Positions 1 through 11,384 of a stretch of DNA of 64,000 nt are shown piece after piece (the first letter of the stretch is position 1; every line of letters starts with the position of its first letter). Origin of the DNA: Luffa acutangula (lineage: Eukaryota > Streptophyta > Magnoliopsida > Cucurbitales > Cucurbitaceae); NCBI GenBank assembly GCA_036850905.1, contig CM072088.1, positions 22,814,501 to 22,878,500 on the forward strand, in the 5' to 3' direction. Below the pieces are notes generated by a model. The model searched no databases and was not told the DNA's origin. It was given only the letters and a program-made list of their open reading frames with translations. The translations under genes and the position numbers were made by a program.

Positions 1-70
1 AATCAAAAAGTTCTAGCACCAAACCACTAAAACACATACACAAAATAGATCAGATAAAAACTTATTCATA

Positions 71-88
71 TCCCCGGCAACGGCGCCA
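71..88 (-). other. Primer-binding site, tRNA-Asp type (element Z)
   Basis: The plus strand reads TCCCCGGCAACGGCGCCA, which equals the 3' end of plant tRNA-Asp with its CCA. The minus strand is therefore its complement, placed 6 nt inside the LTR end. This is a primer site and not a tRNA gene, because no other tRNA arm surrounds it. Confidence 0.85.
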
Positions 89-94
89 AAATCT

Positions 95-1259
95 TGTTGG
101 GTTCCTAGAGTGAGTAAAAATATAGTATAAAAAACTCTAGAATTCCTGTGCAAGTATACACAGTCTGCAGCAAGTAATATTCATCAATCCAAGGTCTGAA
201 TGAGTTTTCACTTTATCTATTTTGTACACCTTTCTAATGGTTTCAAAAATAATAAAAATGTTGGGTTTTATCGGAATTATGCTGAAGCAAAATAAATGAC
301 AGAACAACGAGTAAACAAATAGATAGACAGATTAAAGACAGGTGCTGGTTAGGTTTTAGTGATTGTTATAAAATATGCTCTAGCAATATTATTGATCATG
401 CATTTCCCACAGTATTATTAGCGGATTCCTCCCGGAACTCCGAATCTTTTGGGATGTGTTTCAACCCCAATGAAGTGCGACCGATCAGGCACTAGGCAAC
501 TGGCTATCCCTAGCTCAGTCACTGGCGTTCACCAATATACAATGATCGTAATGTGGAGAATTGCCACACACTCTCTAAATCATCCCTGAAACTAGAGAGA
601 GCTATCCATACCGGCTGGCCAGGCGGGCATAAAATAAGAATAAACACAACAATTAACCAAAATGCTATAGTCAATTTATTACTAGAGATGAAGCACAGTA
701 ATCACATTATTCCAAACCAACACCCTAGCTACTTAGTTCATAATAGGCATGGAAATACGAATTACAATCTGAGTATGCATGTCCATAACCACAATTTAAG
801 AAGGAAAATAAACTCCCTAATCAGCTTGCGGATGATGGTGTACTTGATGATCTTCAATCTCTATACTATTCGGCTTCCAAGGGAAAAACATGGAATGAAT
901 TTGACTTTGACGGCTACTTCCTTTTATAGAAGGATGAGAGGCTTGAATTAGGTCAACTAGGACACGTGTAAGGCTCTCCTTGATCCTTTATCCCGAAAAT
1001 ATCTCAATAGAAGTCGGTTCATGAAGTAGCTAACGAGCTGTGATGTGGCAGTTTCTGCTCCCAGTTTTGCTGCAGCATAGAATTTGCTCCTTCCAGTCGC
1101 TCAGCAGCATAATCTGCACAAAGTGATTTCCAAAGCTTCCATTCTCCCAAATGGGTTAAATCATGTAATATCTCTATAAAACCAACCCTATTAAGCATTA
1201 AAGACACACAAATCCTTATATAAATGGAGCCTAAATAACTACCTTTTGGGCAGTTATCA
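95..1259 (-). repeat. 5' LTR of element Z
   Basis: An LTR of 1165 bp with TG...CA ends on the minus strand. It matches the LTRs at 14852-16018 and 45255-46463. A TATA box (minus-strand TCTATAAAAG, about 921-930) sits at the same place as in the other two LTRs. Open frames inside it, such as 553-951, are antisense LTR and not genes. Confidence 0.88.
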
Positions 1260-1943
1260 CCTACTAAGATTGTAATTCGTATTCCTATGCCTGTTATGAA
1301 CTAAGTAGCTTACGGTGTTGGTTAGGAATAATGTGATTACTGTGCTTCATCTCTAGTAATATATTGACTATCGTATTTTGGTTAATTGTTGTGCTTATTC
1401 TCATTTTATTCCCGTCTGGCCAGCCAGTATGGATAGCTCTCTCTAGTTTCAGGGATGATTTAGAGAGTGTGTGGCAATTATCCACACTACGATCATTGTG
1501 TAATCGTGAACGCCAGTGACTGAGCTAGGGATAGCCAGTTGCCTAGTGCTTGATCGGTCGTACTTCATTGGGGTTGAAACACATCCCAAAAGATCCGGAG
1601 TTCTGGGAGGAATCCGCTAATAATACTGCGAGAAATGCATGATCAATAATATTGCTAGAGCATATTTTAGAACAATCACTGAATCCTAACCAGCGTCTGT
1701 CTTGAATCTGTCTATCTATTTGTTTACTTGTTGTTCTGTCATTTATTTTGCTTCAGCATAATTTCGATAAAACCAAATCATTTCACTATTCTTGAAACCA
1801 TTGGAAAGTTACACAAAAATAGGTAGAGTGGAAACTAATTCAAGGCTCGGATTGATAATATTACTTGCTGCAGACTGTGTATACTTGCACAGGAATTCTA
1901 GAGTATTTTATATCATATTTTTACTCACTCTAGGAAGCCAACA
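1260..1943 (+). repeat. 5' LTR of element A, truncated
   Basis: This matches the last 684 bp of the 3' LTR (15336-16018). The first ~480 bp are absent because element Z is inserted at 1259/1260. It ends in CCAACA directly before the primer site. Confidence 0.87.
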
Positions 1944-1949
1944 AGTTTT

Positions 1950-1967
1950 TGGCGCCGTTGCCGGGGA
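1950..1967 (+). other. Primer-binding site, tRNA-Asp type (element A)
   Basis: TGGCGCCGTTGCCGGGGA is an 18-nt complement of the tRNA-Asp 3' end, six bases after the LTR. The same site occurs at 46470-46487 (B) and, inverted, at 71-88 (Z). Confidence 0.88.
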
Positions 1968-2072
1968 CTTGAATAAGTTTTTGTCTGATCTATTTTTGTG
2001 TATGTGTTTTAGTGGTTTGGTGCTAGAACTTTTTGATTGTTTCTTTTGTTTTTGCAGGTGTGATTTTGGTGC

Positions 2073-3870
2073 ATGAGCGATCCGCCTGGGGTACGGTTTG
2101 AGCTTGATCCAGAAATTGAAAGGACATTTAGAAACAGAAGGAGGGAGCAGCGCAGAAACCAGATGGAGAACGTGTCGCGTCTTCCGGAGGGTCCTGAAGG
2201 TCCAGCAGCAGCAAACCCCCAGCAGAATCCGTTGCTGCAGCAAAATCCGCTGTTTGAGCAAAATGAGCAGCAAAATAATCAGGCTGAGAATCCTATCCTG
2301 ATAGCGAACGATAGCACCAGAGCCATTCAAGCGTATGCTGTCCCAATGTTTAATGAGTTGAATCCAGGGATTGCACGTCCCCAAATCCAAGCGGAAAATT
2401 TTGAAATGAAACCGGTAATGTTTCAGATGTTGCAAACCGTGGGGCAATTCCATGGTTTGACATCTGAAGACCCTCATTTACATCTTAAGTCTTTTTTAGG
2501 AGTTAGTGATTCTTTTGTAATTCAAGGAGTGCCTAGAGATGCTCTTATATTAACTTTGTTCCCGTATTCTCTTAGAGATGGAGCAAAGTCATGGTTAAAC
2601 TCTTTGCTCCAGGATCAATTAGGACGTGGGATGAGTTAGCTGAAATTTTTTTGAGTATATATTTCCCACCTAATAGAAATGCTAAATTAAGGAGTGCAAT
2701 AGTAGGGTTTAGGCAACTTGAGGATGAAACTTTTAGTGAGGCTTGGGAAAGGTTTAAGGAGCTTTTGCGAAAATGTCCCCACCATGGTTTACGTCATTGT
2801 ATTCAAATGGAAACATTCTACAATGGTTTAAATGGAGTAACCCAAGGTATGGTCGATGCCTCGGTTGGAGGGGCCTTTTGGCAAAAACTTTTGATGAAGC
2901 CTATGAAATTTTAGAGAGAATATCTATTAATAGTTGTCAGTGGTCGGATGTTAGAGGCACAAATAAGAAAGTTAAGAGTGTATTAGAAGTCGATGGTGTG
3001 TCCACCATTAGGGCTGATCTTGCTATGATTGCTAACGCTCTTAAGAATGTGACAGTGATTAGTCATCAGCAGCCACCAGCTATGGAGCCTACTGCAGTGG
3101 TGAACCAAGTCACGGACAAAGCATGTGTCTATTGTGGTGAAGACCACAACTACGAGTTTTGCCCCAGCAATCCAGCTTCTGTGTTTTTTTGTAGGTAATC
3201 AGAGGAACAACCCTTATTCTAACTTCTATAATCCAGGTTGGCGCAACCACCCCAACTTCTCATGGGGAGGTCAAGGAAATAACGTACAAGCGCAACAGAA
3301 GATGAACCAGCCGGGATTTGCTAAAGCGCAGTTAATGCCCCAGCAAAATAAGCAGGCTTTGCCCCAGCAAAATTCGGGAAATTCTCTCGAGGCGATGATG
3401 AAAGAATTTATGGCTCGCATAGATGTCGCAATTCAAAGTAATCAAGCTTCGATGAGGGCCCTGGAATTGCAAGTGGGTCAGCTAGCTAATGAGCTAAAGG
3501 CGAGGCCTCAAGGGAAACTTCCATCAGATACTGAACACCCTCGAAGGGAAGGTAAGGAGCAGGTAAAGGCAGTAACTCTTAGGAGTGGTAAGCCATTAGA
3601 TGAGCCTAGTAAGACCCAGAAGGTAAATAGAAATAGTGATAATAATGTTGTTGTTGAGAAAGAGTTGGAGTCTGGTCAGGGTGCTGGAGGCAGCAATAAA
3701 GATGCTGGAGCATCTGGTTCTGTTCCAGATGTGGAACCACCTTATGTGTCGCCCCCACCTTATGTACCACCTCTACCTTTTCCACAAAGGCAGAAGCCTA
3801 AGAATCAGGATGGTCAATTTAAAAAGTTTCTAGAGATTCTTAAGCAATTGCATATAAATATCCCTTTAGT
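2073..3870 (+). pseudogene. Athila gag (element A), frameshifted
   Basis: This encodes the capsid/nucleocapsid polyprotein that packages element RNA. The ATG at 2073 opens a protein beginning MSDPPGVRFELDP. An Athila capsid core follows, with motifs such as QFHGL, LFPYSLRDGAKSWLNS, YFPPNRNAKLR and ETFSEAWERFKELLRKCP. Next comes a zinc knuckle C-x2-C-x3-H-x4-C (about 3124-3162), then a Gln/Asn-rich and a Pro-rich segment. Compared with copy B it has single-base losses near 2605 and 2875 and an extra T in the T-run near 3185, so three frames (2073, 2591, 3125) must be combined to follow the protein. It is nonfunctional as it stands. The gag/pol boundary near 3870 is approximate. Confidence 0.85.
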
Positions 3871-6260
3871 AGAAGCTATTGAGCAAATGCCTAATTATGC
3901 TAAATTTCTTAAGGATATTTTGACTAAAAAGAAAAGACTAGGTGAGTTTGAAACTGTATCTCTTACTGAGGAGTGTAGTGCTATTCTCAAGAATGGGCTA
4001 CCCCCCAAGGCTAAGGATCCAGGGTCATTTACCATACCTGTGTCTATAGGAGGAAAAGAATTAGGTAGAGCACTCTGTGATTTAGGCGCAAGCATTAACC
4101 TTATGCCTCTTTCGGTCTATCGAAAGTTGGGTATTGGTGAAGCTAGGCCTACCACAGCAACACTCCAATTAGCTGATAGGTCTATCCCATATCCAGAGGG
4201 TAAAATTGAGGATGTCTTAGTAAAAGTGGATAAATTCATATTTCCTGTTGATTTTATTATTTTAGACTATGAGGCTGATAAAGATGTCCCAATTATTCTA
4301 GGTTGTCCATTTTTGGCTACTGGTAGGGCATTAATAGATGTTCAAAAAGGGGAATTAACAATGAGAGTCTGTAATGAGGAAGTGAAATTTAATGTGTTTA
4401 AAGCCATGAAATATCCAAACGAAATGGAGGATTGCTCCTTCATCAGGATTCTGGAGAGCACAGTTCTTGAGACAGCAATACAGGATTCGGCTGATAAGCA
4501 TTCGGAAAAGCATGGAGAGGTTAGTGTAGAGGATTTTGAAATTTGTTCTTTAGATAGAAAAAATGAAAAAGAGTTGTTTAGGTGTGAGGATGTTTTTGAG
4601 TCTTTAGATTTAAATCAGAGGAAAGCTCCTCCAATTAAGCCATCCCTGATTGAGGCACCTACTTTAGATTTGAAACCCTTACCGGATCATCTAAAGTACG
4701 TGTATCTTGGGGAAAGTGAGACGCTGCCCATTATTGTTGCATCAGATTTAATGCCAGAGCATGAAGAGGCCTTAATAAAATTGCTGCAGCAATACCGCAA
4801 GGCTATAGGTTGGACATTGGCTGATATTCAGGGAATTAGCCCATCTTTTTGTATGCACAAAATCACTCTTGAGGAGGGATCCTTTAGGAGTATTGAGCAA
4901 CAAAGAAGACTTAACTCTGCAATGAAAGAGGTTGTTAAAAAGGAGGTAATTAAATGGTTGGATGCTGGGATCATGTATCCAATTGCCGATAGCAATTGGG
5001 TAAGCCATGTCCAATGTGTTCCTAAGAAAAGAGGTGTCACTGTGGTGAGCAATAAAGATAATGAGTTGATTCCAACAAGGACAGTAACTGGCTGGAGGGT
5101 TTGTATGGATTACAGAAGGCTTAATAAAGCTACCCGAAAGGATCATTTCCCTCTACCATTTATCGACCAGATGTTGGATCAATTGGCTGGTTAGGCCTAC
5201 TACTGTTTCTTGGATGGTTTTTCTGGGTATAACCAGATTACTATTACTCCTGAGGATCAGGAGAAAACCACTTTCACCTGTCCTTATGGGACATTCGCTT
5301 TTAGGAGAATGCCTTTCGGCCTCTGCAATGCTCCAACAACATATCAGCGGTGTATGTTAGCAATTTTTCTGATATGATTGAGTCCACTGTTGAGGTGTTT
5401 ATGGACGATTTTTCAGTGTTTGGAGGGTCTTTTCAGAATTGTTTAGAAAATTTAGGAAAGGTGTTAAAAAGATGTGAGGATACCCATCTAATTCTTAATT
5501 GGGAGAAATTCCACATCATGGTGAAGGAGGGCATAGTGTTAGGACATAAAATTTCTAAAAATGGTCTACAAGTTGATAGAGCAAAAGTTGAGGTTATTGA
5601 AAGGTTAGAGCCACCGAATTCAGTGAAGGGAATTCGGAGTTTTTTAGGAAATGCTGGTTTTTATAGGAGGTTCATAAAGGATTTCTCCAAAATCAGTAAA
5701 CCTCTTTGTAACTTATTGTGCACTGATCATGTTTTTGACTTTGATGCAGATTGTAGGAAGGCTTTTGAGACTTTAAAGGCTGCTTTAATCTCAACACCCA
5801 TTCTTTGCGCACCTAATTGGAATTTACCATTTGAGGTAATGTGTGATGCGAGTGATGCTGCGGTAGTTGCGATGCTGGGGCAAAAGCAGGGCAAATTTAT
5901 CCATCCTATATATTATGCAAGCAAGGTTTTAAATGAAGCACAAGTCAACTATACAACTACTGAAAAGGAGTTGTTAGCTGTTGTGTTCGCTTTTGAGAAG
6001 TTCCGGCCATATTTGGTTGGGTCCAAAGTCACGGTTTTCACGGATCATGCAACAATAAGGTATTTAATGTCTAAGAAAGATGCAAAGCCTAGACTAATTC
6101 GTTGGATTTTACTGTTGCAGGAATTCGACTTGGAAATAAAGGACAAGAAGGGATAAGAAAATGTCATTGCAGGTCATTTATCTCGTCTTGATCTGTCATC
6201 ATATTTGCTGGAGCAATCTGCCATTTCCGATTCTTTTCCAGATGAACAGCTCTTTGCTAT
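3870..6260 (+). pseudogene. Athila pol: protease, reverse transcriptase, RNase H (element A)
   Basis: The aspartic protease carries CDLGASINLMP (about 4075-4107), the DLGA variant of the DTGA active site usual in Athila. Reverse transcriptase follows with WRVCMDYRRLNKATRKDHFPL (around 5094), then YCFLDG, CPYGTFAFRRMPFGLCNAP and the catalytic VFMDDFSVFG (about 5395). RNase H shows MCDASDAAVVAMLGQKQGK, YTTTEKELLAVVFA and FTDHATIRYLM. Breaks: a TAG at 5192-5194 where B has CAG, a one-base loss near 5365, and a TAA near 6154 where B has TCA. Two of the three are point changes, so decay is light. The product would copy element RNA into cDNA in virus-like particles. Confidence 0.88.
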
Positions 6261-6334
6261 TGAGGTAAAGGTAGTTAGGGATGTCCCTTGGTATGCTGAT
6301 ATTGCAAACTTTTTGGTAAAGGGAGTCACCCCTA

Positions 6335-7573
6335 TTGACATGGATTGGAGGCAGAAGAAAAAGTTCAAGCATGATGCGAAGTTGTTTTTATTGGGATGAG
6401 CCATTTATGTATAAGCAATGCTCTGATGGTATTATTCGAAGGTGTGTTTCAGGTGCTGAAGCGAAGGAAATCCTGGAGCAATGTCACTCTTCACCGTATG
6501 GAGGTCATTTCAGCGGTCAGAGGACAGCTATGAGGATTTTGCATTGTGGATTTTTCTGGCCTACGTTATTTAAGGATGCCCATTGGTTTTACAAGCAATG
6601 TGATACTTGCCAAAGGAGAGGAAACTTGGGGCCTAGAGATGAAATGCCTCTTACTTACATTTTAGAAGATGAATTATTCGATGTATGGGGTATTGACTTT
6701 ATGGGGCCATTTCCTCCTTCTAATGGGAATGTTTTTATCTTATTGGCAGTTTATTATGTGTCCAAGTGGGTGGAGTCCATTGCATGCCATCAGAGTGATG
6801 CCAAGACAGTAGCAAGGTTTCTTCAATCGCACATCTTTGCGCGGTTTGGGACACCTAGGGCTCTAGTGAGTGATGAGGGTACACATTTTGTTAATAATAT
6901 CTTAACTAAGCTTTTAGCTAAGTACGAGATTAAGCATAGGATAGCTACCCCTTATCACCCACAAGCAAATGGTCAAGCTGAAATTAGTAATAGGGAAATT
7001 AAAGATATGTTAGAGAAAGTAGTCCATCCATCTAGGAAGGATTGGTCCTTTAGGTTGGATGAGGCTCTTTGGGCTTATAGGACAGCTTATAAGACTCCTT
7101 TAGGTATGCCTCCCTATAGGTTAGTATATGGGAAAACTTGCCATTTACCATTAGAGCTTGAGCATAAAACATTTTGGGCTTTGAAAAAATTAAATTTTGA
7201 TCTGAGTCGTGCAGGAGCAATAGGAATGCTGCAGCTTAATGAGTTAGAAGAATTTCGTCAGTTTTCTTATGAAAATGCGAAAATGTATAAAGAAAAGACT
7301 AAGCTGTGGCATGACAAAAAAATAAAATCTAAAGAGTTTGTCAAAGGTCAAAAAGTTTTGCTTTATAATTCTAGATTAAAATTATTTCCTGGAAAATTAA
7401 AATCTAAATGGTCAGGACCGTTCACTGTGATTGAGGTTTTCCCCAATGGAGCAATTACTTTGCAGGATGAAAAAGATGGGAGAGTGTTCAAGGTGAATGG
7501 ACAGCGTGTGAAGCATTATTGGGGTGAGGAGTTTCGGTTGAAATATCCTTCCCTAAGGTTGGTTGATGATTGA
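6335..7573 (+). pseudogene. Athila integrase (element A), long open frame
   Basis: Integrase would insert element cDNA into the genome. The frame from 6335 to the stop at 7573 is open for 412 codons. An H-x-H/C-x2-C zinc-binding region (CHSSPYGGHF ... QCDTCQRRGN) precedes the catalytic core: Asp in WGIDFMGPFPPS, Asp in LVSDEGTHFVNN, and Glu in QANGQAEISNREIKD. The C-terminal part (WHDKKIKSKEF, GQKVLLYNSRLKLFPGKLKSKWSGPF) is the usual Ty3 integrase tail. No chromodomain is visible. An extra T near 6386 breaks the join to upstream pol, so it is scored as part of a broken polyprotein, although the domain itself looks intact. Its first ~20 residues (6335-6395) are read out of the pol frame. Confidence 0.88.
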
Positions 7574-8422
7574 GAGAGCAGGACTTTTGCGGGAGCATTT
7601 CACCGAGCAAAATTTTGAGCTCCCAGAGTTTGTATTAATTTTATTTTTCGCTGATTTGATTTTAATTTCGGTTAGGTTAGATTTGATTTGGCATGATTTT
7701 ATTTTTAGGTATTTTTATTATTGTTGGTAGTTAGATTTGATCTATTGTAAATTTAGTTTGATTTTATTTTCGGGATATTTATTTAAATCATCTTTGAATT
7801 ATCTTTCTATTGGTTTGATTTTATTTTATTTAGATCTTATCTTTAGTTATTTGAAATTCTGTTTAAATAAATTAAGATTTTCTCTAATGTATTCGGTTTT
7901 TCGTGAAAATAAAAGATAAGATTGGTCGGTTAAAATTTGAATTTGAATTTCCGTATCTGAGATTCTGCAGGGTTAGGAGGTTGTTGCGGCAAAGTTATGG
8001 CTGGAGAAAAATCATCCGAATAGAAGGGATTTCGTTGGGGTAATTATTATTTTACCGTGGGGATTTTTCTATGAATTCTTGCAGATAAAATTATGCATGA
8101 GTCATCTGCTGAGGCCATGTGTCACACGACAAGCATCCAACGGTCTCATTCGATGACATCACATAATTAATTACTGCGGGCAATTTGAAATCAGGAAATT
8201 ACCGTTGATGGTATGGAACTCCCGAATTGGCATGCAATTAAATTAAACGGTAAAATGATTTAAGAGGAGTAAATCTTTTCGGTTGAGATTTCAAATTGCT
8301 GAAGCCCTATTTATTCGCAATCTCTGGTAAGCACGTTTCACTTCGTCTTCTTGATCAAATCTTTGTGCGTGTATTATTCTTTCTTTCTTTGCATTCTCTG
8401 TCAAAACCCCATTACACCTTCA
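7574..8422 (+). other. Noncoding spacer between pol and ORF3 (element A)
   Basis: AT-rich DNA without a credible reading frame. Short TTTGATTTTATTTT-like runs dominate 7630-7870. The equivalent spacer exists in copy B (52095-52955), so it belongs to the element. It may hold the leader of a spliced ORF3 transcript, but no splice site can be assigned by eye. Confidence 0.6.
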
Positions 8423-9406
8423 ATGGCGAAAACAAGAGCTAGAAAAGAGAGGGAGAGTGAGGAGGAAGAGGTACCCGTGACCCCTGAAGTTCAGAAAGTA
8501 AAAACCAAGAAGAAAAGGACACCGAAGGAGAAAGAAGCAAAGAGAAGAAGACGACAACAGATAGTTGAAGAACAAGAAAGAGCGAGAGAGGATGAGGTTG
8601 TTGCAGAAGAAGAAGGAGACCCAAAAGAATCTGACAAACAGAATCAAGAAGAGGATGAGCAGGAAATGGTGACTACAGAAGAAGCTCGAGAGGAAATTCA
8701 GAAGAAGCAGAGTGAAGATGTGCAGACGGAGGCTGTAGAGGAAGAAGGCAGAGAGCCAGTTCAGGAGGCTTGTGTGGAGGTTATCATACCTGAACCTCCA
8801 AAACATTGCCACATTAAGCGTAAGGCTGGGCGCATTCCAGTGATCAGGACTGATACCCCATCGCCTCCATCATCAGATTCCGAGAGAGAAAAGGCAGAGC
8901 GAGAGGAACGAGAGAAAAAAGAGGCTGAGGAAAGAAGGCGAGAAGAAGTAGAGAAATAGGCAGAGGAGGAACAGTTGCTGAAGCAGAGAGAAGAGATGGG
9001 CAAAAATATTGCTGAAGCATCGGAGGAACACGATGAAATAGCAGAGCGACAGGTGCCATACGATCGCTTCGTCAATAATTTTGCTAGAGCAAAATACACT
9101 GAGCTCCTGAGAAGGGATTTTCTGTTCGAAAGAGGTTTCAGCGGTGATCTTCCGCCATTTCTGAGGACCGGAATAGCTGACCACGGTTGGGAGTTGTTTT
9201 GTGTTAAGCCAGAGGCTGTGAACGCACAGTTGGTGCGTGAATTCTATGCCAACATTGATAAAGAAGAGGGTTTCCTGGTAATTGTCAGAGGAGTCGAGAT
9301 AGATTGGAGTCCAAGTGCGATCAACACACTGTACCATCTTCAAAACTTCCCCCATGCGGCATTCAATGGGATGGCAGTCGCGCCATCTGAGGAGCAGTTA
9401 AGTGAT

Positions 9407-10706
9407 GTGGACTTTTCCTACCGCAAGCGCACGGGTCAAGTAATAATATAGTGAATGTAATTCGAATGTCGTCCTCTGGATTGAATTTTTAAGCAAATCA
9501 AGTATTGTGAATTTTCTTGCCCAATTTTATTTAGGGATCAAAAAGTGATGATTGAATAATAAGAAAACTAAATCAAAACACGTAGAAAGTGTGGAATTTC
9601 AATTGGGAAAACTACTTAGGGAATTGATTTCGCCGATTTAGTCTATGATTGATTTTAAGGAATAAGTTATTATGCACAATGAAATTATGAGCCAAAGACC
9701 CTTTAATCACAACTACCTCTCCCGAGTATAATTGATTCTCATGCAAATTAACCAACTTGATATCCTATCTAAGTTTATTAATCATGTAAGGCAATGAGAT
9801 CTTTTAACCAATTCTAAAGTTAATCTAAAACCGTCACGAATTAGAAAGTAAACTTTAGTCATGCAATCTTGAGTAAGTCTATATTAAATCCCCTCTCCCG
9901 AGCTAGATTCAAAACTTAAATCATCCAACTAATGGCCAATTAATTGAAAGCATTAAATCAAGATTACAAACATAATAATCATTGCACAACTTAAACCATA
10001 AATTCAATCCATAAACTTAATCAACTACATCAATCCCTAAGTTTACAAGTTTAGCTACTCATGATTAAAATTACAAGCTCAACTAAACATATAAAAGCCA
10101 TAAAGATCTAACTAAAGTAAGGGAAAGAAGAATTAAACTCGTTGTAGGCCGAGACCGAACGTCCCCGTCACGATCCCCACGAACAATGGGTTGATTTCCG
10201 AATTTTCCCCTTTGCTTCAGCCTTGAATTCCTCTGATTTTGCTCTGTTTACGGCTCCAAGAAGTCCCAAAATTGGTCCCCCCCAAAAACCTAGCCGAAAA
10301 GAACTATTTATTCTGAAATTTCATCGTAGCGTCGAGATGCTGCCTCTAAACACATGCGTTCTGGAAAGAAAATTATGGTAGCGTCGAGACGCTAAGGTCG
10401 CAGCGTCTCGACGCTGCGACGATTTCGCGCCTATCCGAATAAGGAATGCTAGCGTCGAGACGCCTAAGGGCTAGCGTCGAGACGCTAGTCACCTTTTGAC
10501 CGAATTTTGACTTTTTTCCCTTTTGATTCTTTTCCTTCCTTTGCATCTTTTCGCGTCCCGAACACCCGATTAACTCCACTATTGCATTTTAGCTCAAATC
10601 AACCTTTTCCTACAAAATAAACATTATAGCACAATAAAATGGCCCAAAAATCATAAAAGACTAGCTAAATTAAATAATTAAAGATAGCTAGCTATGCTCA
10701 CTATCA
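9407..10706. mobile_element. Unclassified insertion E1 inside Athila ORF3
   Basis: A 1300-bp insertion, shown by comparison with copy B, where the ORF is continuous. It is flanked by TTAAGTGAT (9398-9406) and TTAAGTAAT (10707-10715), a 9-bp target duplication with one mismatch. Near its left end it reads TACCGCAAGCGCACGGGTC, and it ends GCTCACTATCA. No terminal inverted repeat and no protein is visible. The interior is AT-rich except for a GC-rich palindrome cluster at 10327-10488. It shares both ends with E2 (60797-62181). A 9-bp duplication suggests a Mutator-like transposase acted on it, but that is inference. Confidence 0.7.
10327..10488. repeat. Cluster of AGCGTC(2N)GACGCT palindromes in E1
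   Basis: Five copies of a near-perfect 14-bp palindrome lie here, at about 10328-10341 (one mismatch), 10380-10393, 10402-10415, 10451-10464 (one mismatch) and 10473-10486. The two central bases are GA or TC. The same motif recurs at 35307-35418, 43871-43905 and 61809-61893. Confidence 0.85.
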
Positions 10707-11384
10707 TTAAGTAATACTGTGAGGGAGGTAGGAATCGAGGGGGCGCAGTGGCAAATATCTAAGACTCAGAAAAGGGCATTCCAGTCGGCTTATTTGAAAA
10801 AGGAAGCGAACACGTGGATGGGTTTCATCAGGCAGAGGTTGCTTCCGACAACGCACGACTCGACAGTATCCAGGGAACGAATTCTTTTAGCTTTTGCTAT
10901 CTTAAGGTCTCTCAGTATTGACGTCGGAAAAATTGTTTGTAATGAAATTGCTGGCTGCTGGAAGAAAAAGGTGGGGAAGTTGTTCTTCCCGAACACAATT
11001 ACTATGCTATGCAGACTGGCAGGGGTTCCAGTGGATGAGAGTGATATAATTCTATTCGATAAGGGGATCATTGATACGCCCAATTTGGCGCGGCTCCAGC
11101 GCACGCAGGAGATACGATAAGGAGGGCTAATTTACGACATGAATACGATTTTAGAACAACTGGCACTGTTGGCCAGTAGGCAGGAGTTTGCTGAGAGGAA
11201 AACTTTAACCTTCTAGACTTACGTTAAGAATCGTGATGCTGGTTTGAAGAGGGCGCTGCAAGAAAATATTTCAAAACCTTATCCAGCCCTCCCTGCATTC
11301 CCCGAAGACCTGCTGAACCCCTGGATTCCACCGCCGCCTGCTGAGAAAGAAGATGAAGAGGAAGATCTGGGTCAGGAAGATTGA

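Larger units (their letters stand above)
1..1259 (-). mobile_element. Athila-type Ty3 element Z, 5' end, minus strand
   Basis: This is the 5' end of a minus-strand Athila-type LTR retrotransposon: a complete LTR (95-1259) followed, reading leftward, by the primer-binding site and start of the internal region, which leaves the window at base 1. On the minus strand the LTR opens with TGATAACTGCCC and closes with CCAACA. The sequence right of the LTR, from 1260, resumes in the middle of a plus-strand LTR of the same family, so Z is read as an insertion into that LTR. Its left target duplication lies outside the window. Confidence 0.85.
8423..11384 (+). pseudogene. Athila 3' ORF (plant-transposon-like domain), split by insertion E1
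   Basis: The ATG at 8423 starts MAKTRARKERESEEEE, a highly charged Lys/Glu-rich N-terminus that is probably coiled or disordered. One stop (8957-8959) interrupts it. The conserved domain follows (YDRFVNNFARAKYTEL, FLFERGF, WELFCVKPE, LVREFYANI, VIVRGVEIDWS, AINTLYHL). It resembles the family annotated as 'putative plant transposon protein' (Transposase_32). Insertion E1 splits it at 9406, and it resumes at 10716 with VREVGIEGAQWQ, KREANTWM-like and KKVGKLFFPNTITMLCRLAGV segments. Further stops occur at 11118 and 11215. The end is proline/acid rich (LLNPWIPPPPAE). It lies where Athila elements carry an env-like gene, but no signal peptide or transmembrane segment is visible. Function unknown. 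Confidence 0.7.

Noticed and set aside
71..88. Exact match to a tRNA-Asp 3' end
   Set aside because: Only the last 18 nt are present, directly inside an LTR end. It is a primer-binding site.
553..951. 132-codon plus-strand frame
   Set aside because: It is antisense to the LTR of element Z and recurs as broken fragments in the other LTRs.
8420..8812. 130-codon minus-strand Leu/Phe-rich frame resembling membrane protein
   Set aside because: It is the reverse of the Lys/Glu-rich N-terminus of the Athila 3' ORF; hydrophobic codons arise from reading AAG/GAG-rich DNA backwards.
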